A stretch of DNA of 52,264 nt, taken from the IMG/VR virus record IMGVR_UViG_3300029913_001083, positions 1 through 52,264 of that record. One strand, given 5' to 3'. Within the stretch, counting starts at the first letter, position 1; each line of letters starts with the position of its first letter. This document shows, one piece after another, positions 41,032 to 48,974 of the stretch. The notes beneath the pieces were generated by a model. That model saw only the letters and a program-made list of their open reading frames with translations. It ran no database searches and was not told where the DNA came from. Source of the DNA: a virus. The position numbers and the translations under genes were made by a program.

Positions 41032-42648
41032 ATGGGTTATCACTTCACCGATGCCGTCCTGGACGGCGATTTAGACAACGCCAACAACTGGTTCGACGAT
41101 GACAGCAATCCGCTGGGATTCGTGCCCAGCGACGGCACCGCGTACATCGAAGCCAGTGTTGCCAGCGGGACGCTGAACGTCGGCAGTGGGCAGATTTTCA
41201 TTGCAACAACGCTTGTCATAGCCGATGCGACCTTAACCGCCGCGACGATCACCGACGCCGGTGGCAGCACTTACACTTCCGCGACGATCAACGGCAGTGC
41301 CAACTTCAATAACGCAACGATCAACGGCTGCAGCTTCACCGACATCACCACCTCCGGCACGAACAACTGGGCCACGCCCAGCGTCTCCGGCTCCCTGACT
41401 GTGCAGGGCATCGACACGATCAATTGCAACAGCAGTGGCCCGATGACCAGTCTCGGGAGCGTCGAAGTTCAAGGCGGCGGCAGTCTGACGATCAATTACG
41501 CCAGCAGCCAGCTCACCGTTTCCGGTCTGGTCGTCGATTCCGGCGGCGCTCTATACCTTAGCGGCGACGGCAGCACTCTCACCGGGATCAGCACTTTGAC
41601 TCTTGACGGAGCAGTGACTTTGTCGAACAACACCGGAGGAGTCGTGTTGCTTAACTTGAACATCAGCTACATCGGCACGTTATCCACCGCCGACTCCATT
41701 CAAGTCACCGGCACGTCAGTCATCGCCAGCACTCCCGGCGGCGTGACTGCCGGCTCGCTGGTGTTAGCCGGCAGCGCAACGTGGAGCGTCGCCGGCTTCA
41801 TCCCGGCATTTGTCTCTTTCTCTCCCGGCGCAAACATCAACATCAACGGCGGCGGCGTCGTGGCGAGCAGCACGCCTTTTGACAGCCCCGGCAGCCTGCG
41901 ACTGGGTCCGGCGATGATGACCGCCGCGTTTCCCGGCGCAGCTGCGACCCTGGCGTTCACCGGTTACACGATCACGATCAACACCAACACCACGGTCATC
42001 ATGCAAAGCGGAGATGGCGGCGATCTGCAGCTGGCCGACGCCACGATCACCGTGGAGCCGGGAGCAACGCTGATTGTCGCCGACCAGGACCCCGGCAGCA
42101 TCAGCGGCACCGGCTCGGGCTGGCAGATCATCCTGGCCGACGACACGGCCAGGGCCTTTTGCTTTGGCGTGAGCATCCCAGGGCATTCCCCGCTGTCCAC
42201 GGCGCTGGGCGAGCCCAGCGAGTTCCAGACGATCTACCCGACCAGCTACGGCAGCAGCCGCACCGGCCAATACCGCACGGTGGCTCCCAACAATGTCCGT
42301 GCCGGCGTTGCCTACGGCCCCGGCGGATCAATCAACGGCACCATGGGTGTATCCCCGCCGTCTCCGCCGCCGCCACCGGTTGCAACCCTGCTGGATGCGC
42401 CTCACGGCAGCTATGCCTCGTTCCTGCCCAGGGCCGGCGACCAGATATTCATGATCACCAGGCCGGTGTGGGTGACGCTGGTGGCTGATCCCACGGAGGA
42501 CTTGTATTACACGCTGGACGGCACTGATCCCTTGAGAAGCAACACGAGGCTGCTGTACACCGTGCCGTTCTACGTATTGGACCCTGGAACACTCATGTTC
42601 GCCGGCACGATCTCCCGCCTGACAACTATCTTGTTCCTCAAGCCCTGA
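41032..42648 (+). CDS. Beta-solenoid-like tail protein, paralogue 2, with C-terminal cap
   Basis: 538 residues with GGGAG, two bases after the previous stop. It opens with DGDLDNANNW, echoing the upstream gene, then short strands rich in Thr, Ser and Gly (SATINGSANFNNATINGCSF) forming a probable beta helix. RTVAPNNVRAGVAYGPGGS is one shaft-type repeat, then a Pro linker. The C-terminal 90 residues (GDQIFMITRPVWVTLV, YYTLDGTDPLRSNTR, TILFLKP) are homologous to the cap of the 1791-residue protein. Likely a tail fibre or spike subunit. Confidence 0.75.
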   Translation: MGYHFTDAVLDGDLDNANNWFDDDSNPLGFVPSDGTAYIEASVASGTLNVGSGQIFIATTLVIADATLTAATITDAGGSTYTSATINGSANFNNATINGCSFTDITTSGTNNWATPSVSGSLTVQGIDTINCNSSGPMTSLGSVEVQGGGSLTINYASSQLTVSGLVVDSGGALYLSGDGSTLTGISTLTLDGAVTLSNNTGGVVLLNLNISYIGTLSTADSIQVTGTSVIASTPGGVTAGSLVLAGSATWSVAGFIPAFVSFSPGANININGGGVVASSTPFDSPGSLRLGPAMMTAAFPGAAATLAFTGYTITINTNTTVIMQSGDGGDLQLADATITVEPGATLIVADQDPGSISGTGSGWQIILADDTARAFCFGVSIPGHSPLSTALGEPSEFQTIYPTSYGSSRTGQYRTVAPNNVRAGVAYGPGGSINGTMGVSPPSPPPPPVATLLDAPHGSYASFLPRAGDQIFMITRPVWVTLVADPTEDLYYTLDGTDPLRSNTRLLYTVPFYVLDPGTLMFAGTISRLTTILFLKP

Positions 42649-42736
42649 CCAGCGCATTTGTCTGGAGCGGCTGTCTCTGGTTATGATCCACTTGCTGCAA
42701 TGGATTGCGGCCTGTCCAACCGAAAAGGAATTCGAG

Positions 42737-43396
42737 ATGAATCAGACCCCCAAACTCACCCGCACCATGTTGTCCAAGGCCGCCAGTGACCTGGCTGCCC
42801 AGGCCCCCCTGCTCGACCGGGTACCCCTGAGGCAGCTGGCCCTGGCCATCAAGTGGGCTGGGTACCGGCCTGCTTACCGGGCTGTCTACCCCACCGGGAC
42901 CCCCACCCACTGCACCAAGCTGGCCGTGGCCCTGGTCAAGCGGGCAATGGGCAGCATGGCCGGCAGCTGCGGGTCCATGGGCATGGCTGGGTCCAGCCCC
43001 GCCCCTTCGGCCCCGAGGGTGACCACCCCCTCCAGCTTCTCGGGCAAGCCGGCCGAGGCCATGGGGTTTGCCAAGAAGGCCGGCATGGGGGAAACGTTCA
43101 ACAACCTGGTAGCCAGTCTAAAGGCCAAAGGTCAGCAGATGGGGCAGAATCCCCTGGTAGCCAGTCTAAAGGCCAAAGGTCAGCAGATGGGGCAGAATCC
43201 CCTCGGAACGGGGCTGGGAGCTGCAGGCGGTGCCTTGGCTGGCTACGGAGCAGGCGATCTGATCAGCCCAACCGGCGATGATGACGAATCCACCCGCATC
43301 CGCAAACAGCGTAAAGCCATGCTGACTGGCCTGGGTGGTCTGGGAGGTGCCGCAGGAGGCAGCTCTATCAGCGCCCAACTCGGCCAACTCGGCTAG
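42737..43396 (+). CDS. Glycine-zipper protein with 16-residue tandem repeat
   Basis: 219 residues from ATG 42737, preceded by AAAAGG. The N-terminal 70 residues are helical and basic (LRQLALAIKWAGYRPAYR). A perfect tandem repeat of 16 residues contains QQMGQNP. The end has two small-residue segments (GTGLGAAGGALAGYGAGDLI; TGLGGLGGAAGG) like glycine zippers that insert in membranes. QMGQNP recurs near the start of the 45649-47949 protein, linking the two. Possibly a virion-internal or membrane-active protein; the function is inferred from composition. Confidence 0.7.
   Translation: MNQTPKLTRTMLSKAASDLAAQAPLLDRVPLRQLALAIKWAGYRPAYRAVYPTGTPTHCTKLAVALVKRAMGSMAGSCGSMGMAGSSPAPSAPRVTTPSSFSGKPAEAMGFAKKAGMGETFNNLVASLKAKGQQMGQNPLVASLKAKGQQMGQNPLGTGLGAAGGALAGYGAGDLISPTGDDDESTRIRKQRKAMLTGLGGLGGAAGGSSISAQLGQLG
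43106..43201 (+). repeat. 48-base exact tandem duplication
   Basis: Two identical 48-base copies, 43106-43153 and 43154-43201, each beginning CTGGTAGCCAG, keep the reading frame and encode 16 residues twice. Exact identity suggests a recent event or assembly-level duplication. Confidence 0.95.
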
Positions 43397-43420
43397 ACCC
43401 GGATTTACAGGAACACAGCT

Positions 43421-45652
43421 ATGAACAAGACAGCCAGTCCAGGCCAGCAAGCCAGTCCCGGTTCCCAGCCCACGGCAAGCCCCCACTCGCCGGCTGGACC
43501 CGGCCACATGGGCTCCGCCCCCATGGCAACTCCCGGAGCGGGCCACACGTTCAGCAACATGCCCTCCCTGCGGCCCAGCTCAGGCTATGGCGGCGCTGGG
43601 GGGATCAGCCCCGGCAAGCCCCAGGTGCAGCAGGCCACGGCGGATAACCTCGGGGCACAGGCAGCCCAGGCACATATGGCCAATCACATGTCCCAGCTGG
43701 CTGGCGGCAAAGGGCAGGTTATGCCGGGAATGGGGGCGCAGGCCGGCATGGGAGCGATGCAGCAGCCCCCGGCGGTTTCTCCGGCCATGATGCAACCGAT
43801 GCACCCCCAAGGGAGATATCCAGTGAACAAGACGGCGTTTGACCTGTCCAAGATGTTTCAACCCGGCAGTCTTAATCAGGCGTCCGGCTGGTCGACCGGC
43901 CAGTCAGCCGGCCAGAGGCAGTACGAGAAAGCTGTTGACATGACGGCCGTGCGGCAGATGGCCAAGGCAGCGTTCGAGGCAGTGACAGCCGGTGAAACGA
44001 CCCGTACCGGCCTGGATGCGGCATTGCCGGCCACCAAGACGGCGACGGCGATCACCGGCATGACCACTGGCACGACGGCACAACCGGGTGCCGGCATGTC
44101 AGCCGGTGGGCCGGCGCACGCCGGACACATGGGTTCGGCGCTGTCCACTTTCGCTATTTTATCTCAGCAATTGAAGTTGGCAGGTGCCGGAATTGCACCC
44201 GCTGGAATGCCGCCGCCGCAAGCCGGAACTGCCGCTCCGCCGCCGATGTCCGGACCTCCTGCTCCGCCCCAGGCCCCTCCAGGAGGTGCTCCCGGTGGTG
44301 CTCCGCCTGTCGATCCGTCGCAAATGGCCCAACAGGCACAGGCCAGCGGTGCTGCGCCACCGGCAGTTCCGCCGGTTGACCCCAACACCGGCCAGCCCAT
44401 TGGCGGCGATCCGTCGATGCAGATGATTCCCGGCTCTCCGGGGGCTCCGGCTCCCGCCGCTCCGCCGCAGATCACGCCGCCGACGCAGACCAACCCGGAT
44501 ATCGCCTTTCAGATGGGCCAGTTGATGAGCGACGCCCATGCTCCGGCGGCTGCCGGCGACGACATGAAGAACCAGATGATGGTCACGAGCAGCGACGTGA
44601 TCGGCTCTCTCTACAAATCAACTTTTGCGAAGCGAGCCGAAGATGGCGTGTCGGCCGACGCCAGCAACATGGCCGGCAATGCCGCCATGCTGCCCTTCCG
44701 CACGCTGGGCAACGCCATTCCCGGTGCTTTGCTGGGCAGCGGCGTCGGTGCCGGCCTGGGTCTGGTCAACTCCGAGCATGGCCATCGGGCCAAGGGCACC
44801 GGGCAAGGTGCGATGCGAGGGGCCTTGACCGGCGGAGGAATCACTGCCGGCATGGCTCTGCCGCACCTTATCTCTAACGATCTGGCTAATCATCCCAGCC
44901 TGGGTCTGACGGCAACTCTGGCCGGCGGTGCGTTGGGCGGCTACGGCGGCTGGAAGCTGACGGATGCCTTGCAGGGCGGCGGCAAAGACGAAGATCAGGG
45001 CCAGCAGATGCCCAGCGAATCCGACATGCACAAGGCCGCCTCCCGTAAGTGTGAATGCGGCAGTGACATGAAGGGTGCCTGGTGCCCCGAGTGCCGCAAG
45101 TTCGACTGGGCCAAGAAGCAGGCATGGCAGGACAACGCCGGCCCGAGGCTTTCGGCCAGCACCGAGAGCAAGAACATCGGCTTTGCCACCAAGGCCGACC
45201 ACTACGACACCGGCGCTGCCGCCTGGAAGAACAGCGGGCAGTACCTCAAGAAGCCCAGCACGACCGATCACCGCATCAGCCCTGACAGCCTGATTGGCGT
45301 GACCAAGAAGGAAGCCTGCTATGCCGGCTGCCGCCGTGCCGCCCACAGGCTGGTGCAGCACAAGAAGGCCGCCGACGCCATCTTGAGCAATCCGCAGATG
45401 GCTAAAGCCGCCGTGGCCCGCGTGGTGGCCCAGCGGCTCAAGTATTCAGCCGATGCGGCGGCAATGGCCAAACAGATCGGCATGAACGTCCAGGGTCCGG
45501 CCCCGCAACAGCACGCCCCGCCGCCGCGTACCGGTCAGATGATGGCCAAGAGCAAGATGCCCATGACCGGTATGATGGGGCAGACCGGCAAGCCGCCGGT
45601 GATGCAGGCTCCACAGGCACCAGGGCAGGCACTGTCTTTTCGCCCGGCTTGA
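43421..45652 (+). CDS. Proline/glycine-rich protein with glycine-zipper segments and zinc motif
   Basis: 743 residues with AGGAAC. Residues 1-130 and 270-390 are Pro/Gly/Ala/Met-rich and probably disordered. Around 426-450 (LGNAIPGALLGSGVGAGLGLV), 467-482 (ALTGGGITAGMALPHL) and 497-510 (ATLAGGALGGYGGW) are small-residue hydrophobic segments. CECGSDMKGAWCPEC (about 543-557) is a compact zinc-binding motif. LYKSTFAKR near 400 is encoded by the recurrent DNA motif. It lies between two similar genes and may be a virion-internal or ejected protein. The following gene starts in its stop (TTGA). Confidence 0.75.
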   Translation: MNKTASPGQQASPGSQPTASPHSPAGPGHMGSAPMATPGAGHTFSNMPSLRPSSGYGGAGGISPGKPQVQQATADNLGAQAAQAHMANHMSQLAGGKGQVMPGMGAQAGMGAMQQPPAVSPAMMQPMHPQGRYPVNKTAFDLSKMFQPGSLNQASGWSTGQSAGQRQYEKAVDMTAVRQMAKAAFEAVTAGETTRTGLDAALPATKTATAITGMTTGTTAQPGAGMSAGGPAHAGHMGSALSTFAILSQQLKLAGAGIAPAGMPPPQAGTAAPPPMSGPPAPPQAPPGGAPGGAPPVDPSQMAQQAQASGAAPPAVPPVDPNTGQPIGGDPSMQMIPGSPGAPAPAAPPQITPPTQTNPDIAFQMGQLMSDAHAPAAAGDDMKNQMMVTSSDVIGSLYKSTFAKRAEDGVSADASNMAGNAAMLPFRTLGNAIPGALLGSGVGAGLGLVNSEHGHRAKGTGQGAMRGALTGGGITAGMALPHLISNDLANHPSLGLTATLAGGALGGYGGWKLTDALQGGGKDEDQGQQMPSESDMHKAASRKCECGSDMKGAWCPECRKFDWAKKQAWQDNAGPRLSASTESKNIGFATKADHYDTGAAAWKNSGQYLKKPSTTDHRISPDSLIGVTKKEACYAGCRRAAHRLVQHKKAADAILSNPQMAKAAVARVVAQRLKYSADAAAMAKQIGMNVQGPAPQQHAPPPRTGQMMAKSKMPMTGMMGQTGKPPVMQAPQAPGQALSFRPA
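44615..44629 (+). promoter_or_regulatory. Recurrent 15-base motif, copy 7 (forward, intragenic)
   Basis: AAATCAACTTTTGCG, identical to the consensus, inside the 743-residue gene, about 1.0 kb before its end. The same peptide, YKSTFA, is read here as would be read in frame at copy 1. It is far from any start codon, so a purely translational role is unlikely. Confidence 0.5.
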
Positions 45653-47949
45653 GCGGAGCAGGTCAAGCCGCCCAGGCCAAATCCTCATCAGACCAGATGG
45701 GTCAGAATCCCTACAGCGCCGCAGCCGCCGGCGCTGAGGGCGGTGCCATTGGCGGCATGAATCCCATCCGGCCTAAGAAGTCCAAGCCGCCCATGGGCGA
45801 GAACATGGCCCGCTGGGGAGCTATTGGCGGGCTGGGCGCTGGAGCCGTGGGCCTGGGGGCCGCCAAATTCCTCAACCAGGGCGAATGGGACAAGCTCGAT
45901 CGCTTCGCCAAGACCGACATGACGCCGGTGGACACCTACGATCGCCGCCCGCTGGTCGACCGCTACATTCAGACCGCCAGCGACGCGGCCAGCGTGCGCC
46001 CCGGCGGCATGTCCATGCGGGACTTCATGCACCTGGCTCATGGTTCGCAGCTGTCCAATGCCCTTAATCACATTCACGGCCATGGTTGGGACACCGGCAT
46101 GCTCAACCACTACGGTGAGTTTGAGCGTGGCCCGCTTTACGGCTGGATGCAGCTGCAGCATGAATCTCACGACGGTCCAAAGCCGATGTGGCCCGGCGTT
46201 GATACATTGCGGCAGGGCGTGGCTCAGAGCGGCGATCCTTATCTACACAACAACCTGATCGGCGATAACACGACCAACTACGACCAGGTGCTCAGCAAAC
46301 TGTTGCCTCCTGAACAGATCTACGACAGGCCCGGCAGCTACTGGGCCAAACCGCTTGTCGACAAGGACAAGTTCAACCAGGTCATGCGAAACATCCGCTC
46401 CAGCGCCGGCCAGGCGGATTGGTCGGCTACCAGCACGCCGTCGTTCAAGATGGACCCGCAGACCTACCAGGCCCGCCTTGACGAGCAGATGATTCGTTTT
46501 CTCAAGGAGAAGGGCTTTACCCCGGCGGCTCATCCTCAGCCGCAAACCGGCTGGATGGAGAAGATCATCCCATCGGCTCCGCAGGATGACCGCACGCCGC
46601 CGATTACTTTCGGCAGCAAGATGCCCGACGTGCCCCGTGAGCAGCAGATGCAATTGCTCAATGAGTTCCGCCAGCGCATGGGTAAGACGGACCCCGGCAT
46701 GGCGCTGCGGATGCAGCTGGACGATCAGATGATCGGCACGCCCGGAGGCACCACGATCACCACGGCTCCGGGCGACTATGGCGGATTCATCAACAAAGTC
46801 CGTGGAGCAGTCGGCAAGATCGGCCCTATCGGCATGGGTCTGGGCGCTGCCGGCGCTGTCTCCCTGGCTGCGTGGTGGGCAATGCGGCAGAAACGCAAGC
46901 AGCAGGAAGCCCAGGCGGCCCAGGCTCAGGCTCAAGCCCAACAAGCCCCGGAAATGGACAAAGAGGGCGGCGAGGCAGCCTCAGCCATGGCCCCGGACCT
47001 GAATCCAGGCCGGGCGATGACCTTGCGAACCCGCAGGAAGGGTCTGCCCGCTCCGGAAACGGCCCTGGGAGCTGCCGGAAGCTCAAATCCCTACCTACAT
47101 ACCCCTAAAACGCTCTCCGTGCGTCCTACAGCCCCTTCCGGCATAGAGAATACGGCACTGGGAGTGGGAATCGGCGGCCTGGGCCTGGGCGGTGCCCTGT
47201 GGGGCTTAAACAAGGGCATCAGCCCCGAGGACGAGCAGCGGGTGCGGTCGTTCACCGATCTGGCTGGCAGTGGCACGGCCAAAGACCCCCGCAAGCTCTA
47301 CGACGAATACGTGGTCCGGGGCAGCCAGGCGGCGCAGACTCGGCCCTGGGGCATGAACACCGGGGCGCTGATGAGCGCAGTCAACGGCTTCGTGCCTAGC
47401 TTGCGGCACGCCAGTGGTCAGGAAGTCTCCGACCACTACACCGAGTTCGCCAAGGGGCCGATCCCGGCGTACATGCAGTTGCAGAAGGAGCACGAGGGCT
47501 GGCTGGAAGGCGTGCCGGCGATGAAAAACTACCTGACGGCCCAGCATGCCGGCGATCCAGCCAACATGGACGCGATGACCCAGGAGAAGATGTACCGGGG
47601 GTTTGATCCCTGGCTCAAGGCCAACAACCCGGCTCAGTGGGCGGCCAAGCAGCACGAAGAGTCCTACGGTTCAGCCAAGGGCGGCTGGATGCAGGACGCC
47701 TTGCAGCGCTACCACGATCACGCCACCGGCACGATCGACTTGCTTCGCAAATGGGGTCCGACCGCCGGCATTGCCGGCCTGGGCCTCGGCGCTGCGGGCC
47801 TGGGCTTGTGGGCCTTGCTCCGCAATCATCGTCAGCAGCAGGCGGCACAACCAGCGGCAGCTTCCTTGCAAAACTCCCGGCAGGAGGATAATGAACTAGC
47901 CGAGGCGGATCGCAATCGGCTTGCCATGTCGCAGGTCAGAGCCGCCTGA
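45649..47949 (+). CDS. Internally duplicated membrane-segment protein
   Basis: 766 residues if it starts at TTG 45649, overlapping the previous stop (TTGA); ATG 45697 is an alternative. It has four hydrophobic small-residue segments: 57-74, 392-411, 503-521 and 706-724. Each pair flanks a soluble domain, and the two domains are related: RPLVDRYIQTASDAASVRPGGM (residues 100-121) against RKLYDEYVVRGSQAAQTRPWGM (548-569), and HYGEFERGPLYGWMQLQ (154-170) against HYTEFAKGPIPAYMQLQ (596-612). The linker contains Gln/Ala-rich and basic sequence. A pore or DNA-ejection role is a speculation from the layout. Confidence 0.8.
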   Translation: MSGAGQAAQAKSSSDQMGQNPYSAAAAGAEGGAIGGMNPIRPKKSKPPMGENMARWGAIGGLGAGAVGLGAAKFLNQGEWDKLDRFAKTDMTPVDTYDRRPLVDRYIQTASDAASVRPGGMSMRDFMHLAHGSQLSNALNHIHGHGWDTGMLNHYGEFERGPLYGWMQLQHESHDGPKPMWPGVDTLRQGVAQSGDPYLHNNLIGDNTTNYDQVLSKLLPPEQIYDRPGSYWAKPLVDKDKFNQVMRNIRSSAGQADWSATSTPSFKMDPQTYQARLDEQMIRFLKEKGFTPAAHPQPQTGWMEKIIPSAPQDDRTPPITFGSKMPDVPREQQMQLLNEFRQRMGKTDPGMALRMQLDDQMIGTPGGTTITTAPGDYGGFINKVRGAVGKIGPIGMGLGAAGAVSLAAWWAMRQKRKQQEAQAAQAQAQAQQAPEMDKEGGEAASAMAPDLNPGRAMTLRTRRKGLPAPETALGAAGSSNPYLHTPKTLSVRPTAPSGIENTALGVGIGGLGLGGALWGLNKGISPEDEQRVRSFTDLAGSGTAKDPRKLYDEYVVRGSQAAQTRPWGMNTGALMSAVNGFVPSLRHASGQEVSDHYTEFAKGPIPAYMQLQKEHEGWLEGVPAMKNYLTAQHAGDPANMDAMTQEKMYRGFDPWLKANNPAQWAAKQHEESYGSAKGGWMQDALQRYHDHATGTIDLLRKWGPTAGIAGLGLGAAGLGLWALLRNHRQQQAAQPAAASLQNSRQEDNELAEADRNRLAMSQVRAA

Positions 47950-47982
47950 TAAACAACCTCATTTTCGTTTACGGGAAATCAC

Positions 47983-48237
47983 ATGACAACGGAAAGAATG
48001 ATCAGCTATCTCAATGTCAGACTGGCACCTGACGCTGTCAATCCTCTATTGTTTGCCGAAGATCCGGGCTGCGGATGCTGCGGCGGCACGATCAATATCA
48101 CCGAGGAGCAGCTGGACAAGTTCATCGGTGAACTGACCGATGAGCTGGCCAACGCCAGACAAGTAAAAACACAATGGATTTCGCTCAAGGAGAAACATCA
48201 TGACCACGCCTCAACCTCCAACCCCCCTGCTCTGTGA
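47983..48237 (+). CDS. Small Cys-containing hypothetical protein
   Basis: 84 residues. CGCCGG near residue 30 after EDPG, followed by a helix (EEQLDKFIGELTDELANARQ). Its end overlaps the start of the next gene by 38 bases, and the next gene's AAGGAG lies inside it. Not recognised. Confidence 0.65.
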   Translation: MTTERMISYLNVRLAPDAVNPLLFAEDPGCGCCGGTINITEEQLDKFIGELTDELANARQVKTQWISLKEKHHDHASTSNPPAL

Positions 48238-48724
48238 CTGCATAGGCTCGGTCGTCGGCAAGCGTGTGCGGCTGACCAACGATCTGACCCGCTACCGCCC
48301 TGGGCTTATCCCCGGCATCCTGGGCCTGGTGTTAGGCTACGGCGACTACGGTGTGATGGTCCGCTACGACAACGGCCAAACGCTGGACACGCTGGGCCAC
48401 GGCCTGGAGCTGGTCAACCCCGAAGACATTGCCGAAGCCCAGGCGGCTATCGACAAGCGGTGGAAGGAGTTGATGGCTGCCGAGATATTCACCGTTGCGT
48501 TGGGCATGCACGGCGGATTCCAGACGCTGGTGGTTAAGTTGTCTGACAACCACAAGACCATCATCGGCGACAAGGACGAGGCCCGGAAGGTTCTGGCTCA
48601 CCTGCTGGCCGCCGGCAAGGTGCCGCTGACGGACTGGGACTCTCGCAACAAGCACCGGCGCAGCAGCTTCATGGACGACGCAGCCGCCGACGCCAAACGA
48701 ATAGTAGAGACGAAAGGAGCTTAG
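48200..48724 (+). CDS. Hypothetical protein
   Basis: 174 residues with AAGGAG. The N-terminal 70 residues resemble a small beta domain (VGKRVRLTNDLTRY, GILGLVLGYGDYGVMVRYDNGQ), followed by an alpha/beta part (AEIFTVALGMHGGFQTLVVKLSD, ARKVLAHLLAAG). An SH3-like barrel is possible for the first part. The function is unknown. Confidence 0.75.
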   Translation: MTTPQPPTPLLCDCIGSVVGKRVRLTNDLTRYRPGLIPGILGLVLGYGDYGVMVRYDNGQTLDTLGHGLELVNPEDIAEAQAAIDKRWKELMAAEIFTVALGMHGGFQTLVVKLSDNHKTIIGDKDEARKVLAHLLAAGKVPLTDWDSRNKHRRSSFMDDAAADAKRIVETKGA

Positions 48725-48726
48725 CT

Positions 48727-48969
48727 GTGGGCATCTACATCTACTATGACCCCCGGACTTGTCCTTATCCCGACTGTGCCTGTCGCGGCCGGACTCACAG
48801 CCACTGCTACGGCCCAAGCGGCAAAGTATATCCGTATGAGACGGATCGCGAGCGCCGGCTGCGTAAAGCAGCGATTCGCTGGTATCAGGACGATCGCCTG
48901 TGGATTACAATCATGCTCCTGGCGGCTATCATCACAGCCGTCATCGTCGTTTATTCTCACCCGGAGTGA
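48727..48969 (+). CDS. Small membrane protein with Cys-rich N terminus
   Basis: 80 residues from GTG 48727 with AAAGGAG. The N-terminal part contains C-x4-C-x-C and HSHC (TCPYPDCACRGRTHSHCYG), enough for a zinc site. The C terminus is a single transmembrane helix (LWITIMLLAAIITAVIVVY) ending in SHPE. It precedes the two-domain glycosyltransferase and may help anchor or regulate it. Confidence 0.7.
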   Translation: MGIYIYYDPRTCPYPDCACRGRTHSHCYGPSGKVYPYETDRERRLRKAAIRWYQDDRLWITIMLLAAIITAVIVVYSHPE

Positions 48970-48974
48970 AGAGC

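Noticed and set aside
6633-43201. Short in-frame duplications as mobile elements
   Set aside because: They have no terminal inverted repeats, no transposase and no target duplications; slippage explains them.
45649-45696. TTG as certain start for the duplicated membrane protein
   Set aside because: TTGA coupling is plausible, but ATG 45697 cannot be excluded and neither has a convincing ribosome binding site, so the start is left open.
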